A stretch of 64,000 nucleotides of DNA from Xanthobacter aminoxidans. Lineage in GTDB: Bacteria > Pseudomonadota > Alphaproteobacteria > Rhizobiales > Xanthobacteraceae. Under the pieces are notes generated by a model. That model ran no database searches, was not told where the DNA came from, and worked only from the letters and a program-made list of their open reading frames with translations. The DNA lies in NCBI RefSeq assembly GCF_023571765.1, contig NZ_JAMJXC010000009.1:158956-222955 (forward strand), read 5' to 3'. Below are positions 17,448-27,285 of this stretch, piece by piece. The translations under genes were made by a program, and so were the position numbers. Every line of letters starts with the position of its first letter. Positions within the stretch are counted from its first letter, which is position 1.

Positions 17448-18607
17448 GGCCGGTCTTCGTCGCCGGCATCGGCTCCTCGGCCTTCGGCCGTCACCCGGAA
17501 ACGTCTATCGAGGCCCTCGCCATCCGCGCGGCGGACGCGGCGATCCGCGAATCCGGGCTCGATCGTGGTGACGTCGGAGCCCTCTATCTCGGCAATTTCG
17601 TCGCGGGGCCGCTGCTCGGGCAGGAGGTGCTGGCGGGGCTGGTGGCGGACGGGCTCGGCCTGCCGCAGATTCCTTGCACCAAGGTGGAGGGCGCATGCGC
17701 CTCCGGCGGCATCGCCTTCCGCCACGCCTATCTCGCGGTGGCGACCGGCATGTGCGACATGGCGCTCGCCGTGGGCGCGGAGAAGATGACCCATGCCGAC
17801 ACGGCGGCCGTCACCTCGGCACTCAACTGCGCCATGGATTTCCGCAGTGACGGGGTGAGCGGGCTTACCTTCCCCGGACTGTTCGGCCTTGCCTGGCGCC
17901 TCTATGAGCAGCGTTACGGCGCGACGCGGGACGACATCTCCGCCGTCGTGCGCAAGAACAAGGGCAACGGCCTGCGGAACCCGCTCGCCCAGATGGGCGC
18001 GGAGCTCTCCGTCGAGGAGATCGGCAACGCCCGCCTCATCTGCGATCCGTTGCGACTTTACGATTGCTGCCCGGCCAGCGACGGCGCGGCTGCCGTGCTC
18101 CTCGTCGCCGGCGATCGCCTGCGCGACGTGATCCCACAGCCGGTGCAAGTGCTGGCCTCGGCGCAGGCGCGTGGCAGCGCGCGCATCGCCGGCCATCCGG
18201 ACCTCTGCACCTTCGAGGCGACGGTGGCCGCAGCCCAAGGAGCCTATGCGCAGGCGGGCATCACCGCCGACGAGGTGAGCTGCGTGGAGCTGCACGATTG
18301 CTTCTCCATCGCGGAGATCATCGATGCCGAGGATCTCGGCCTGATGCCGCGTGGTGCGGGGGCCGCCTATGCCGCCGAGGGTCGCACCGCCGTCGACGGC
18401 GACCGGCCCATCAACGCCAGTGGCGGGCTGCTGGCCAAGGGCCATCCGGTGGGCGCGACCGGCCTCGGCCAGATCTATGAGAGCGTGCTCCAGCTGCGCG
18501 GCGCGCACCCCAACCAGGTGAAGGGGGCGAAGGTGGCCCTCACCCACAATCTCGGCGGCACGGGCGTCGCCTGCACGGTCAATATCCTGCGCGCGACCGA
18601 CGCCTGA
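17444..18607 (+). CDS. SCP2-type thiolase (second)
   Basis: 387 residues. Nucleophile Cys85 in V-E-G-A-C-A-S-G, H-D-C-F-S-I-A-E segment, and His in A-K-G-H-P-V-G-A-T-G near residue 330. The C-terminal motif L-T-H-N-L-G-G-T-G is typical of the SCP2/lipid-transfer branch lacking the second Cys. It probably performs the terminal chain-shortening step of this operon. A DUF35 partner candidate lies two genes on, at 19478. Overlaps the ligase by 4 nt. Confidence 0.88.
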   Translation: MRPVFVAGIGSSAFGRHPETSIEALAIRAADAAIRESGLDRGDVGALYLGNFVAGPLLGQEVLAGLVADGLGLPQIPCTKVEGACASGGIAFRHAYLAVATGMCDMALAVGAEKMTHADTAAVTSALNCAMDFRSDGVSGLTFPGLFGLAWRLYEQRYGATRDDISAVVRKNKGNGLRNPLAQMGAELSVEEIGNARLICDPLRLYDCCPASDGAAAVLLVAGDRLRDVIPQPVQVLASAQARGSARIAGHPDLCTFEATVAAAQGAYAQAGITADEVSCVELHDCFSIAEIIDAEDLGLMPRGAGAAYAAEGRTAVDGDRPINASGGLLAKGHPVGATGLGQIYESVLQLRGAHPNQVKGAKVALTHNLGGTGVACTVNILRATDA

Positions 18608-18639
18608 GCGCGTCCCCCGCAACAGCATCGGAACATCCC

Positions 18640-19434
<795 letters not shown>

Positions 19435-19477
19435 GTTCTTCACCATCGATCACAGCCATTTGGATCACAACCCGCCC

Positions 19478-19843
19478 ATGTCCTCCGTCCTCTCCGCCTC
19501 GCCTGTCATCGAGATCCTGCGGTGTGCCGACTGCGGCCAGCTCGATCCGGGCCCGCGCGAGCTTTGCGCCTCCTGCTACAGCCCCAGGATGGAACCGGTG
19601 ACGGTCGATGGCGACGGTGTCCTCGTCTCCTGGACGCTGGTGCGCCGTCCGCCGACCCGCTTCCAGGCGGACGGGCCCTATGCGGTGGCGGTGGTGGACC
19701 TCGACTGCGGTGTGCGCCTGACCGGGCGCCTTGCGAGCGTGCCGTTCGAGGAGGCCGAAGCGCCGCCGCTCGGTGCCCGCATGCGCGTCTGCGGCGGAAG
19801 CGCTGGCATTGCGCTGTTCGCGCCGGCCGACGCCGGCCGCTGA
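19478..19843 (+). CDS. DUF35 OB-fold protein with intact zinc ribbon
   Basis: 121 residues from ATG 19478; the frame is open upstream but that part overlaps the hydratase gene. The N-terminal zinc ribbon is complete: C-A-D-C-G then C-A-S-C 12 residues later. The OB-fold follows (V-T-V-D-G-D-G-V-L-V-S-W-T-L-V to V-R-L-T-G-R-L). It is the expected partner of the SCP2-type thiolase at 17444 and may help bind acyl-CoA. Contrast with the paralogue at 6606, which has lost the ribbon Cys residues. Confidence 0.8.
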   Translation: MSSVLSASPVIEILRCADCGQLDPGPRELCASCYSPRMEPVTVDGDGVLVSWTLVRRPPTRFQADGPYAVAVVDLDCGVRLTGRLASVPFEEAEAPPLGARMRVCGGSAGIALFAPADAGR

Positions 19844-19959
19844 GTTTTCGCACGACGAGGCCGGCGCAAGACCGGCCGGAGAAAGCCTCCGGGAGAACGC
19901 ATGCACACGAGACCGCCCGAACCGCATCCGTCCTTTCCGCCCTGCCGGGGAGGGGCGTC

Positions 19960-20856
19960 ATGACCCTCCTCAACTTTTTCCAGCTCCTCGTCAGCGGCAT
20001 CGCGATGGGCGCCATCTACACGCTCACCGCCAAGGGCCTGTTCATCACCCATCTTGCCACCCACCGGCTGAATTTCGGCCAGGGTGATTTCCTCATGGTG
20101 GGCGCTTTCGCCTCCATCGGCATGCTCACCGCGGGCGTTCCGGCGCCCCTCGCGGTGCTCGGCGTGCTCGTCATCATGGGCGTGCTTGGCTATCTGCTGG
20201 AGCGCTTCGCCATCCGCCCCCTGGACCGGCTCGGCGACCGCGCCGGAGCCTATTCCTGGGTGCTGACCACCGCGGGATCGGCGCTGATCCTCCAGAACAT
20301 CGTCGAACTCGGTTTCGGCAAGTCCGCGCAATATGCGCCGCCCCTGTTCTCCAAGACCCGCGACAACGTCATCAACATCTTCGGCGTCGGAATCTTTTTC
20401 GAGGAGGCGGCGATCATCATCACCGCCTTCGTCGTCGTGGGCGCCTTCTACTGGTTCCTGTTCGGCTCGCGCTGGGGCAAGGCCGTCTATGCCGTGGCCT
20501 TCAATCCGGAGGCGGCTTCCCTCTTCGGCATCGACGTGCGCGGCGTGGTGGTGCTGGTGTTCGTGCTCGCCGCGCTGATGGCCGGCATCTCCGGCGTGCT
20601 GGTCGGGCCGCTGGTGTCGGTGCATCCGCACATGGGGCTGATCTTCACCATCAAGGCATTGGCGGTCGCGGCGGTGGGTGGCTTCACCAATCCCGTCGGG
20701 ATCCTGGTCGGTGGCCTGCTGTTCGGGGGCGCGGAGGCATTTTCCAACTATTGGGACAGCGCCTTCGGCGACCTCTACCCGCTGCTCTTCGTCATGGCCC
20801 TCCTCGCTGTGCGCCCGTCCGGGCTGTTCGGCGAGCGACGTGCCGACGTGCGTTGA
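19960..20856 (+). CDS. livH: LivH-type ABC permease
   Basis: 298 residues from ATG 19960 (GGGGAGGGGCGTC ribosome site). Integral inner-membrane permease of the branched-chain amino acid family, about 8 transmembrane segments, beginning F-F-Q-L-L-V-S-G-I-A-M-G-A-I-Y. The conserved N-F-G-Q-G-D-F-L-M and the G-I-D-V-R-G loop that contacts the ATPase are present. It pairs with the fused LivM-LivG protein 10 nt downstream. The gap of 116 nt to the DUF35 gene could hold an extra promoter, but none is obvious. Confidence 0.92.
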   Translation: MTLLNFFQLLVSGIAMGAIYTLTAKGLFITHLATHRLNFGQGDFLMVGAFASIGMLTAGVPAPLAVLGVLVIMGVLGYLLERFAIRPLDRLGDRAGAYSWVLTTAGSALILQNIVELGFGKSAQYAPPLFSKTRDNVINIFGVGIFFEEAAIIITAFVVVGAFYWFLFGSRWGKAVYAVAFNPEAASLFGIDVRGVVVLVFVLAALMAGISGVLVGPLVSVHPHMGLIFTIKALAVAAVGGFTNPVGILVGGLLFGGAEAFSNYWDSAFGDLYPLLFVMALLAVRPSGLFGERRADVR

Positions 20857-20866
20857 GGAGGCCCAG

Positions 20867-22633
20867 ATGCCAAGCCTTATGCCACGCATTCCCCGCCTTG
20901 CCGTCTATGGCCTCGCCGCCGCCGCCATCGCGATATTCCCGCTGGTCGCTCCGAACCCCTTCTTCGTCCATGTGGGGCAGACCTTCGCCTACACCGCCAT
21001 CGCGGTGATCGGCCTCAACATCCTGCTGGGGCTCTCCGGGCAGATGTCGCTCGGTCACGGCGGCTTCTATGCTGTGGGTGCCTACGTCTCCGCCATCCTT
21101 GCCACCACCTATGGCTGGCCGCTCACGGTCTCCATGGCGATGGCGCTCGCCGCCTGCCTTGTCGTCGGGCTGATGGTGGGGGCGGTGGCGCTCCGCACGC
21201 GGGGGCTCTACCTCGCCATGGCGACGCTCGCCTTCGGTTTCATCGTCGAGATCGTGGCCCAGCGCTGGGTGAGCGTGACCGGTGGGACCATGGGCCTTAT
21301 GGGCGTGCCGCAGGTCGACTTCGGCAATTTCCGCATGGGGCCAACCTATTTCTTCTGGTTCGCCGCCGGCCTGCTGCTGCTGGTGCAGATCGCCAGCGAC
21401 TATGTGTTCGGCTCCTCCATCGGCCGCCGTCTCAATGCGGTGAAGGAAAGCGTATCCTTCGCCGCGACGGTCGGGCTCAACGTGCCGCTCTGGCGCATCG
21501 GCGTGTTCGCAGCCAGTGCTGCGCTGGCGGGACTGGCGGGCGTGCTGTTTGCACACCAGAGCGGGTTCGTCTCCTCCGATGCCTTTAACATCCGCCTCAC
21601 GATCTCGCTGCTGATCGCCACCGTCATCGGCGGGCTGGGGCGTTCGGCCGGGCCGCTGCTCGGCACCGCGATCCTGATCGGCATCGCTGAGGCCATCGCC
21701 GCGGTGCACGACATCGGCCTCATGCTCTATGGCGGCATCCTGCTGGTGGTACTGCTCCTCTTCCCCGAAGGCGCCATCGGCCTGTTCGGCAGGCGGCGGG
21801 CGAAGAGCGGCGTCGCGGCGGATGCCGTTTCGGCCTTCCTTCCGGCCCTTGCCGCACGCGGCCGGGCCGCCGGGCGGCTCGACGTGGAGGGCGTGACCAA
21901 GAGCTATGCGGGCGTCGTGGCGCTGCGCGACGCAACGCTCTCGGTCGAGCCCGGCACGGTCCATGCGCTGATCGGCCCGAATGGGGCCGGCAAGTCCACC
22001 TTCATCAACGTGGTGGCGGGCCTCTATGCCCCCACGGCCGGCCGCATCCTGATCGGCGGCTCGGACGTGACCCAACTGCCGGCGCATCGCCGCGCGCGCC
22101 TCGGGCTGGTGCGCACCTTCCAGAACCTTCAGCTCATCCAGGGCGTGAGCGTGCTGGAGAACGTGATGCTGGGGATGGAGCGCCGCCGCGGCCTCCTTGC
22201 CGACGTGCTCGATTTTCTCGGTGGCAAGGGCCATGAGGCCCGCGAGCGGGCGGAGGCTGCCTCCATCCTCGCCTTCCTCGGCATCGGCACCCTTGCGGAC
22301 ATGAAGCCCAAGGACCTGTCCTATGGGCACCGCAAGCTGGTGGAACTGGCCCGCGCCATCGCCCAGAAGCCCGCCATTCTGCTGCTGGACGAGCCGGTGG
22401 CGGGCGTGAACCCGCAGGAGGCGCGGGAGGTCGCGCGCATCGTCGGAAAGCTCCGGGACGCCGGCATCAGCGTGCTGCTGGTGGAGCACAACATGGAGTT
22501 CGTGATGGGCCTTGCCGATCGCGTCACCGTGCTTGATTTCGGCAACCGGATCGCCTGCGGCACGCCGGCTGAGGTGCAGAAGGACCCCAACGTCATTCGC
22601 GCCTATCTCGGCGCCGTGGAGGATGCGGCATGA
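20867..22633 (+). CDS. LivM-LivG fusion: ABC permease with C-terminal ATPase
   Basis: 588 residues from ATG 20867, after GAGGAGG. Residues 1-305 are a LivM-type permease (N-I-L-L-G-L-S-G-Q-M-S-L-G-H-G-G at 51-66). A short linker leads to a LivG-type ATPase at about 338-588: Walker A G-P-N-G-A-G-K-S-T at 370-378, a degenerate signature L-S-Y-G-H-R-K at 484-490 as usual in LivG, Walker B I-L-L-L-D-E-P at 504-510, and the switch His in V-E-H-N-M. Fusion of these two is known in proteobacterial Liv systems but is less common than separate genes. It would work with LivH and LivF. Overlaps LivF by 4 nt. Confidence 0.93.
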   Translation: MPSLMPRIPRLAVYGLAAAAIAIFPLVAPNPFFVHVGQTFAYTAIAVIGLNILLGLSGQMSLGHGGFYAVGAYVSAILATTYGWPLTVSMAMALAACLVVGLMVGAVALRTRGLYLAMATLAFGFIVEIVAQRWVSVTGGTMGLMGVPQVDFGNFRMGPTYFFWFAAGLLLLVQIASDYVFGSSIGRRLNAVKESVSFAATVGLNVPLWRIGVFAASAALAGLAGVLFAHQSGFVSSDAFNIRLTISLLIATVIGGLGRSAGPLLGTAILIGIAEAIAAVHDIGLMLYGGILLVVLLLFPEGAIGLFGRRRAKSGVAADAVSAFLPALAARGRAAGRLDVEGVTKSYAGVVALRDATLSVEPGTVHALIGPNGAGKSTFINVVAGLYAPTAGRILIGGSDVTQLPAHRRARLGLVRTFQNLQLIQGVSVLENVMLGMERRRGLLADVLDFLGGKGHEARERAEAASILAFLGIGTLADMKPKDLSYGHRKLVELARAIAQKPAILLLDEPVAGVNPQEAREVARIVGKLRDAGISVLLVEHNMEFVMGLADRVTVLDFGNRIACGTPAEVQKDPNVIRAYLGAVEDAA

Positions 22634-23337
22634 TCGAGGTCGATCACATCGATGTCGCCATCGGTCCGGTCGGGATCCTGCATGATGTCTCCCTGCGGCT
22701 GACGCAGGGGCGGCTGGTGACGGTGATCGGAGCCAACGGCGCGGGCAAGACCACGCTGTTGCGCACGCTCTCCAACATTGTCACCCCGCGCTCAGGGGCG
22801 ATCCGCTTCGGCGGCAAGCCGACCGCCGGCATCAAGCCTCACCTTCTGGCGCGCGCGGGACTGGTGCATGTGCCTCAGGGGCGGCAGATCGTTCCCGGCC
22901 TGACGGTGCGCGACAATCTGGTGATCGGCGCCGACCGCGTGGCCGGTCTCGACGCCGACACCATTGCGCAGGGGCTGGAGCGGGAGTTCGCGCGCTTCCC
23001 CGTGCTGAAGGAGCGCCAGCACATCCTCGGCGGCAACCTCTCCGGCGGCGAGCAGCAGATGCTCGCGGTGAGCCGGGCGCTGATGATGCGGCCGAAGGTG
23101 CTGCTGCTGGACGAGCCGTCCCTCGGGCTCGCGCCGCAGGTGGTGACGACCATCCTCAAGGCGCTGCGGAGCCTTGCCGACGATGGTCTCGCCGTGCTGC
23201 TGGTGGAACAGCTCGCCCTGCTCGCGCTCGATACGGCAGACGAGGCCCATGTGCTGCAGCGCGGGCGCGTCGCCCTCAGCGGACCGGCCCACGACCTGCG
23301 CCGCGACCGGGCCGTGATCGAGAGTTATCTGGGATAG
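22630..23337 (+). CDS. livF: LivF-type ABC ATPase
   Basis: 235 residues. Second nucleotide-binding subunit of the importer: Walker A G-A-N-G-A-G-K-T-T at about 36-44, signature L-S-G-G-E-Q-Q, Walker B V-L-L-L-D-E-P-S-L-G-L-A, and switch region V-E-Q. Start overlaps the stop of the permease-ATPase fusion. Last gene of the operon; it faces the convergent GntR gene across 70 bp. That gap contains AGCTCCC (23336-23342) and GGGAGCT (23400-23406), which could pair as a long-loop hairpin. Confidence 0.93.
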   Translation: MIEVDHIDVAIGPVGILHDVSLRLTQGRLVTVIGANGAGKTTLLRTLSNIVTPRSGAIRFGGKPTAGIKPHLLARAGLVHVPQGRQIVPGLTVRDNLVIGADRVAGLDADTIAQGLEREFARFPVLKERQHILGGNLSGGEQQMLAVSRALMMRPKVLLLDEPSLGLAPQVVTTILKALRSLADDGLAVLLVEQLALLALDTADEAHVLQRGRVALSGPAHDLRRDRAVIESYLG

Positions 23338-23407
23338 CTCCCGGTCGCCGCCTTTGCCGGTCACAGGACGCCGCCGCCGCGTCTCCGCCCTCGCCTGAGG
23401 GGAGCTT

Positions 23408-24241
23408 TCACGCGGACCGGGGCGCCTGGCTGTCGATGCGCATGAAGAATTGGGTGCGCGGGACGAAGATGCGCTGGAACGAGCCGTAATGCGCCGGGCT
23501 CGCCGAGCTGAAGATTTCCACCACCATGCCGATGGTCTTAGCTTCCACTCCGATCTTGGAGCAGATGTCGCGCGGCAGCGGCTCGATGCGGATGTCATAC
23601 GTCATGCGCTGGACCGTCAGGTTCAGCTCACGGCGCAGATTGACGCCTTCCAGTGCCGTCCGCTTGTCCTTGCGCACCTGGTCATAAACCCGCGCATCAA
23701 TGATGAACTGGCTGTAAACGAGGAATTCGTGGCCGATGTCGACGATGCGGTCGATCTCGACCACCTCGTCTTCCACCCACTGCATGTGCATGTTCCAGGA
23801 CCCGCGGCTCCTGTGCCGGTGAATACGGTCCACCTGGGGGAAGACGGGAAAGAAGTTCTCGCGCCGCTCATCGCTGAACAGGAAGTGCCAGACCGTATCC
23901 ACCTGGCGCGGCTCGCGATTGACGAAGCTGCCGGCCCGCCCCTGCTTGCGATCCACCGCCCCGTCCTGCACCAGTTCGCGATAGGCCTTCTGCACCGTCC
24001 CGAGACTGAGCCCGGTGGCGAGCGCCAGATCCTTCTCCGGCGGCAGGCGGTCGCCAAGGCTCCAGTATCCCTCGCGAATTCCCGCCAGCACCGCGTCCCG
24101 CAGCTGGAGGTATTTGGGGGACTGGCCGGGGTCCTTCGGCGCAAAGCGGCGCCAGAAGTCGTGGCCCGCCTGGGACGCCGGAGCCTTGGTCACGGCATCT
24201 GCCTTGTCGTGCGTCGCACGCGGAACCCGAGGCTTTGTCAT
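23408..24241 (-). CDS. GntR family (HutC-type) transcriptional regulator
   Basis: 277 residues from Met at complement 24241 (M-T-K-P-R-V-P); another Met 15 residues upstream is possible. Winged helix at about residues 28-96, with L-P-P-E-K-D-L-A-L-A-T-G-L-S-L-G-T-V-Q-K as recognition region and wing G-R-A-G-S-F-V. The C-terminal ~150 residues fit a UTRA-type ligand domain. It is the last gene of the minus-strand ABC/hydrolase operon, after the solute-binding protein, and likely regulates that operon; the palindromic region at 28182-28207 upstream of the first gene is the best candidate site. Confidence 0.88.
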   Translation of the reverse strand: MTKPRVPRATHDKADAVTKAPASQAGHDFWRRFAPKDPGQSPKYLQLRDAVLAGIREGYWSLGDRLPPEKDLALATGLSLGTVQKAYRELVQDGAVDRKQGRAGSFVNREPRQVDTVWHFLFSDERRENFFPVFPQVDRIHRHRSRGSWNMHMQWVEDEVVEIDRIVDIGHEFLVYSQFIIDARVYDQVRKDKRTALEGVNLRRELNLTVQRMTYDIRIEPLPRDICSKIGVEAKTIGMVVEIFSSASPAHYGSFQRIFVPRTQFFMRIDSQAPRSA

Positions 24242-24339
24242 GGGAGATTCCGAACGCAGGTGAGAGGGCGGTGGTACTGACATTCCCCGGAGGAGGCAAG
24301 GCGCCGGCACGTGGCGTGTCCGGTGCCCGCCACGAGGGG

Positions 24340-25356
24340 TCAATCGCCGGGCAGATCGTGGACGTTGCTGAAGAAAACGTCCTTCCAGGAGGTCGGCAGG
24401 TTCTTCAGCAGGCCGGTCTTGTGCATGTATTGCGCGAAGACCATCACCTTCCGGGGCGTCGGCGAAAAGGTCATCATGTTGGGATCGTTCAGGATCGCCA
24501 CGATCTCGGCCACCGACAGCTTCGAATTGTCGAACCGCTTGAACGCCTCCGCCGCCGCGGTTTTGTCGGCAGCGATGAGGCCCATCGCCTCGGTCAGCGC
24601 CGCATAGGTGGCGGCGTAGAGCTTGGGATTGGCCGCCCGCCACTTGTCATTGGCATAGGCGGTGATCAGCGTGTTGGCGCCGCCGGTGACATCATAGGAA
24701 CTGAGGATGGTGCGCACGTTCGGATTGGCGAGCTCCATCTGGATGAAGGGCACAGTCGTCACATGCGTCCTGGCGACGGCACCGCCCGAGAGCAGCGCGG
24801 CGACGCCGTCGGGATGGGACATGGTGATGGCCAGCGTGTCGAACTTGTTGCGCTGGTCGAACCCGAAAGCTTGTGCGGTGGCCATCTCCAGGATCAGCGC
24901 ATGCTGCGTGCCCTTGCCGGCGGCCATGGCGATCCGGTCGGTGGGCTTGAAGTCCTTGATGGACGTGATCGCGGGATCGATGGTGTTGAAATAGATCGGG
25001 GAATCGCAGATCGCCATCATCCCCTTCACGGGGGCGAACTTCACCGTCTTGTCCCACAGATTGAGCATCACCGACGTGCCGGCCATGGCGATGTCGGCAT
25101 TGCCGGAGATCAGCGCATCGGTGATGGCCGGGCCGCTGGTCAGCTGCGAGTAGATGACCTTGGCATCGGGCAGGCCGAGGGCCGTCGCATGCTTTTCGAT
25201 CAGCTTGTTTTCCGCCGCGACGATCATGGGCAAATAGCACAGGCCGAGACCGCTCACGACACGCACCTCGGCCGCCGCGGCGGGCCTCGCGAGGGGCGGG
25301 GTGATGGTGGCGGCAAGAGCGACGGCCAATGCGGCCAGCCGGGCAAAATGTTTCAT
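24340..25356 (-). CDS. NitT/TauT-type ABC solute-binding protein
   Basis: 338 residues. Signal peptide about 1-29 (A-L-A-V-A-L-A-A-T-I-T-P core, A-A-A^E). Type II periplasmic fold of the nitrate/sulfonate/thiamine-precursor group: L-T-S-G-P-A-I-T-D-A-L-I-S-G-N-A-D-I-A at about 72-90 and D-R-I-A-M near residue 140. Such proteins bind sulfonates, nitrate, aromatic acids or pyrimidine-like ligands. It is the fourth gene of the minus-strand operon, downstream of ATPase, permease and MBL-fold hydrolase, so the imported ligand may be processed by that hydrolase. Confidence 0.88.
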   Translation of the reverse strand: MKHFARLAALAVALAATITPPLARPAAAAEVRVVSGLGLCYLPMIVAAENKLIEKHATALGLPDAKVIYSQLTSGPAITDALISGNADIAMAGTSVMLNLWDKTVKFAPVKGMMAICDSPIYFNTIDPAITSIKDFKPTDRIAMAAGKGTQHALILEMATAQAFGFDQRNKFDTLAITMSHPDGVAALLSGGAVARTHVTTVPFIQMELANPNVRTILSSYDVTGGANTLITAYANDKWRAANPKLYAATYAALTEAMGLIAADKTAAAEAFKRFDNSKLSVAEIVAILNDPNMMTFSPTPRKVMVFAQYMHKTGLLKNLPTSWKDVFFSNVHDLPGD

Positions 25357-25460
25357 CTGGATCCCCTCATTGTCTGGAAGGTTCCGCGCCAGTTCGGCGT
25401 CTCGTTTTGCGATCGATGAAACGCGACGCCCGCAGGCGCCGCGTTCCCATTTTCAATGCC

Positions 25461-26345
25461 TCAGAGCAGGCGGTCGTTCTGCGGTCCCTTGAGCGGGATT
25501 TCCATGAGATCCTCGCCGAAGAAGATGTTGCCGCCGTACACGCGAGAGATGTCGGCGACCACCCGCTCCCTGAGGCCGGGCCGGTCGAACTGCTCGGTGA
25601 TGTGGGTGAGCACAAGGTTCTTCACCCGGGCATCGCGCGCCAGCTCGGCCAGCTCCATATGCCCCATGCAGCTGTGCGAGAAATCGGGGCTGTAATTGGT
25701 GCCGGAGAGGTAATGGCACATGTGCACCAGCACGTCGCAATCCCTTGCCAGCACGTGCATGCTCTCCGCCGGCCCGCTGTCGCCGGAATAGACGAAGACG
25801 CCTTCTGGCGTCGTCAGGCGGAAGCCGAGGGTCACGAGGAAGGGCTGGAAGTGGTTCACCTGATCCGTCTCCAGCGTCCAGCCATCGCCCTTGATGACGT
25901 CGCCGGGCGACAGCGTCGTGACCTCCGGGGCGGGGCGCGGCCGGGGCAGGGTGCCGCCGCGGGCCTTGAACAGATCGAGGCTCGAACCGTGCGACGTGCG
26001 CGCCACCAGATCCGCATTGTACACGCCATCGAGCCCGAACAGGCGCTCGGTGATATCGGCGATGGGCGCCGGCCCGAACACCTTCAGCTCGGGAATGCGG
26101 TCGGCGCCCTGGTCCCAGCGCGTCAGGAGCAGGCGGCCATAGTCGCCGCAATGGTCATAGTGCAGGTGGGAGAAGAAGAGGTGGGTCACCTTGGTCGCGG
26201 GGATACCCAGCTCCAGCAGGCGATGATGGGCGCCGAAGCCGTGGTCCATGACGATCACGTCGTTGCCGGTCTCGATCACATAGCCGGAGGACATGCGGCG
26301 CAGGGACGGCGTGGGCGTGCCTGTGCCGAGAAGGCGAATACGCAT
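25461..26345 (-). CDS. Metallo-beta-lactamase-fold hydrolase (RNase Z-like branch)
   Basis: 294 residues. The metal motif S-H-L-H-Y-D-H is complete (His, His, Asp, His), followed by an Asp in Y-S-G-D-S-G and His in L-T-H-I-T-E and C-H-Y. N-terminal L-L-G-T-G-T-P-T-P is typical of the RNase Z/arylsulfatase-like branch of small-molecule and RNA hydrolases. No signal peptide, so cytoplasmic. Its position inside an ABC importer operon suggests it hydrolyses the imported compound (ester, lactone or cyclic amide) rather than tRNA. Substrate unknown. Confidence 0.88.
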   Translation of the reverse strand: MRIRLLGTGTPTPSLRRMSSGYVIETGNDVIVMDHGFGAHHRLLELGIPATKVTHLFFSHLHYDHCGDYGRLLLTRWDQGADRIPELKVFGPAPIADITERLFGLDGVYNADLVARTSHGSSLDLFKARGGTLPRPRPAPEVTTLSPGDVIKGDGWTLETDQVNHFQPFLVTLGFRLTTPEGVFVYSGDSGPAESMHVLARDCDVLVHMCHYLSGTNYSPDFSHSCMGHMELAELARDARVKNLVLTHITEQFDRPGLRERVVADISRVYGGNIFFGEDLMEIPLKGPQNDRLL

Positions 26346-26385
26346 GGGACTGCTCTTTTCCTTGGGTTGTATGTGCAGGGTGAGG

Positions 26386-27285
26386 TCAGCCGCGGCTCAT
26401 GCCCCAGCGGCGGATGGTGCGGGCCTCGATGGTGCGGAAGATCAGTCCTTCCACCAGCAGGCCGATGATGATGACGCAGGTGAGCCCGGCGAAGACCTGA
26501 TCGGTCTCCAGCTGGTTGCGTTTCTCGAACAGGAACCAGCCGAGGCCACCGGAGCGCGAGGACACGCCGAACACCAGCTCCGCCGCGATCAGCGTGCGCC
26601 AGGCGAAGGCCCAGCCGATCTTCAATCCGGAGAGGATCGAGGGGAAAGCGGCCGGGATCAGGATCAGCGCCACGTAGCGCACGCCGCGCAGACCGTAGTT
26701 CTGGCCGGCCAGCCGCTGGGTTTCGGAGACGCCCAGAAAGCCCGTCAGCGTGTTGAGGGCCACCGCCCAAAGCACGGAATGCACGATGACGAAGACGAGG
26801 CTCGGAATACCAAGTCCGAACCACAGCAGCGCCAGCGGTAGGAGGGCGATGGCGGGCAGGGGATTGAACATGGCGGTCAGGGTCGCCAGAAGGTCGGCAC
26901 CCAGCCGCGAGGAGACGGCGAAGGTGGTCAGCATGGCCGCAAGGGCGATGCCGATGGCATAGCCCGTCATGAGCACCTGGAGCGTGGCGCCGATGCGCTG
27001 GAGCAGGACGCCGTGGATGAGGCCATCCCACAAGGCGCGCAGGGTATCCGTCAGCGTGGGGAACATCAGCGGGTTGGAGAGCCAGATGGCATAGACCTGC
27101 CAGGCCACCATCAGCGCCACGACGATGGCACCGCGCCTGACCCCCTCCATGTTGGCGAGGTGCTCCCAGAGCGAGAGCGGGCGCTCGATCTCGGCCGCAT
27201 CGCTCACGGGGGGCGTGGTCCGCTCGAATTCCGGCCGGATCGGCGGAGACAGCCGGGCGACCGGCAAGGGGGTGATTTCAGCCAT
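26386..27285 (-). CDS. NitT/TauT-type ABC permease
   Basis: 299 residues. Cytoplasmic N-terminus of ~60 residues, then about six membrane segments starting A-I-V-V-A-L-M-V-A-W-Q-V-Y. The ATPase-contact EAA-like loop is present (G-V-S-E-T-Q-R-L-A-G-Q-N-Y-G at about 206-219, then I-L-I-P-A-A-F-P-S-I-L-S-G-L). Conserved A-W-R-T-L-I-A-A-E near 250. It overlaps the ATPase gene by 8 nt and forms the membrane channel with it. Confidence 0.92.
   Translation of the reverse strand: MAEITPLPVARLSPPIRPEFERTTPPVSDAAEIERPLSLWEHLANMEGVRRGAIVVALMVAWQVYAIWLSNPLMFPTLTDTLRALWDGLIHGVLLQRIGATLQVLMTGYAIGIALAAMLTTFAVSSRLGADLLATLTAMFNPLPAIALLPLALLWFGLGIPSLVFVIVHSVLWAVALNTLTGFLGVSETQRLAGQNYGLRGVRYVALILIPAAFPSILSGLKIGWAFAWRTLIAAELVFGVSSRSGGLGWFLFEKRNQLETDQVFAGLTCVIIIGLLVEGLIFRTIEARTIRRWGMSRG

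Noticed and set aside
25461..26345. N-acyl homoserine lactonase
   Set aside because: The H-x-H-x-D-H motif is general to the fold; the N-terminus and length fit the RNase Z-like branch better and nothing specific supports lactonase.
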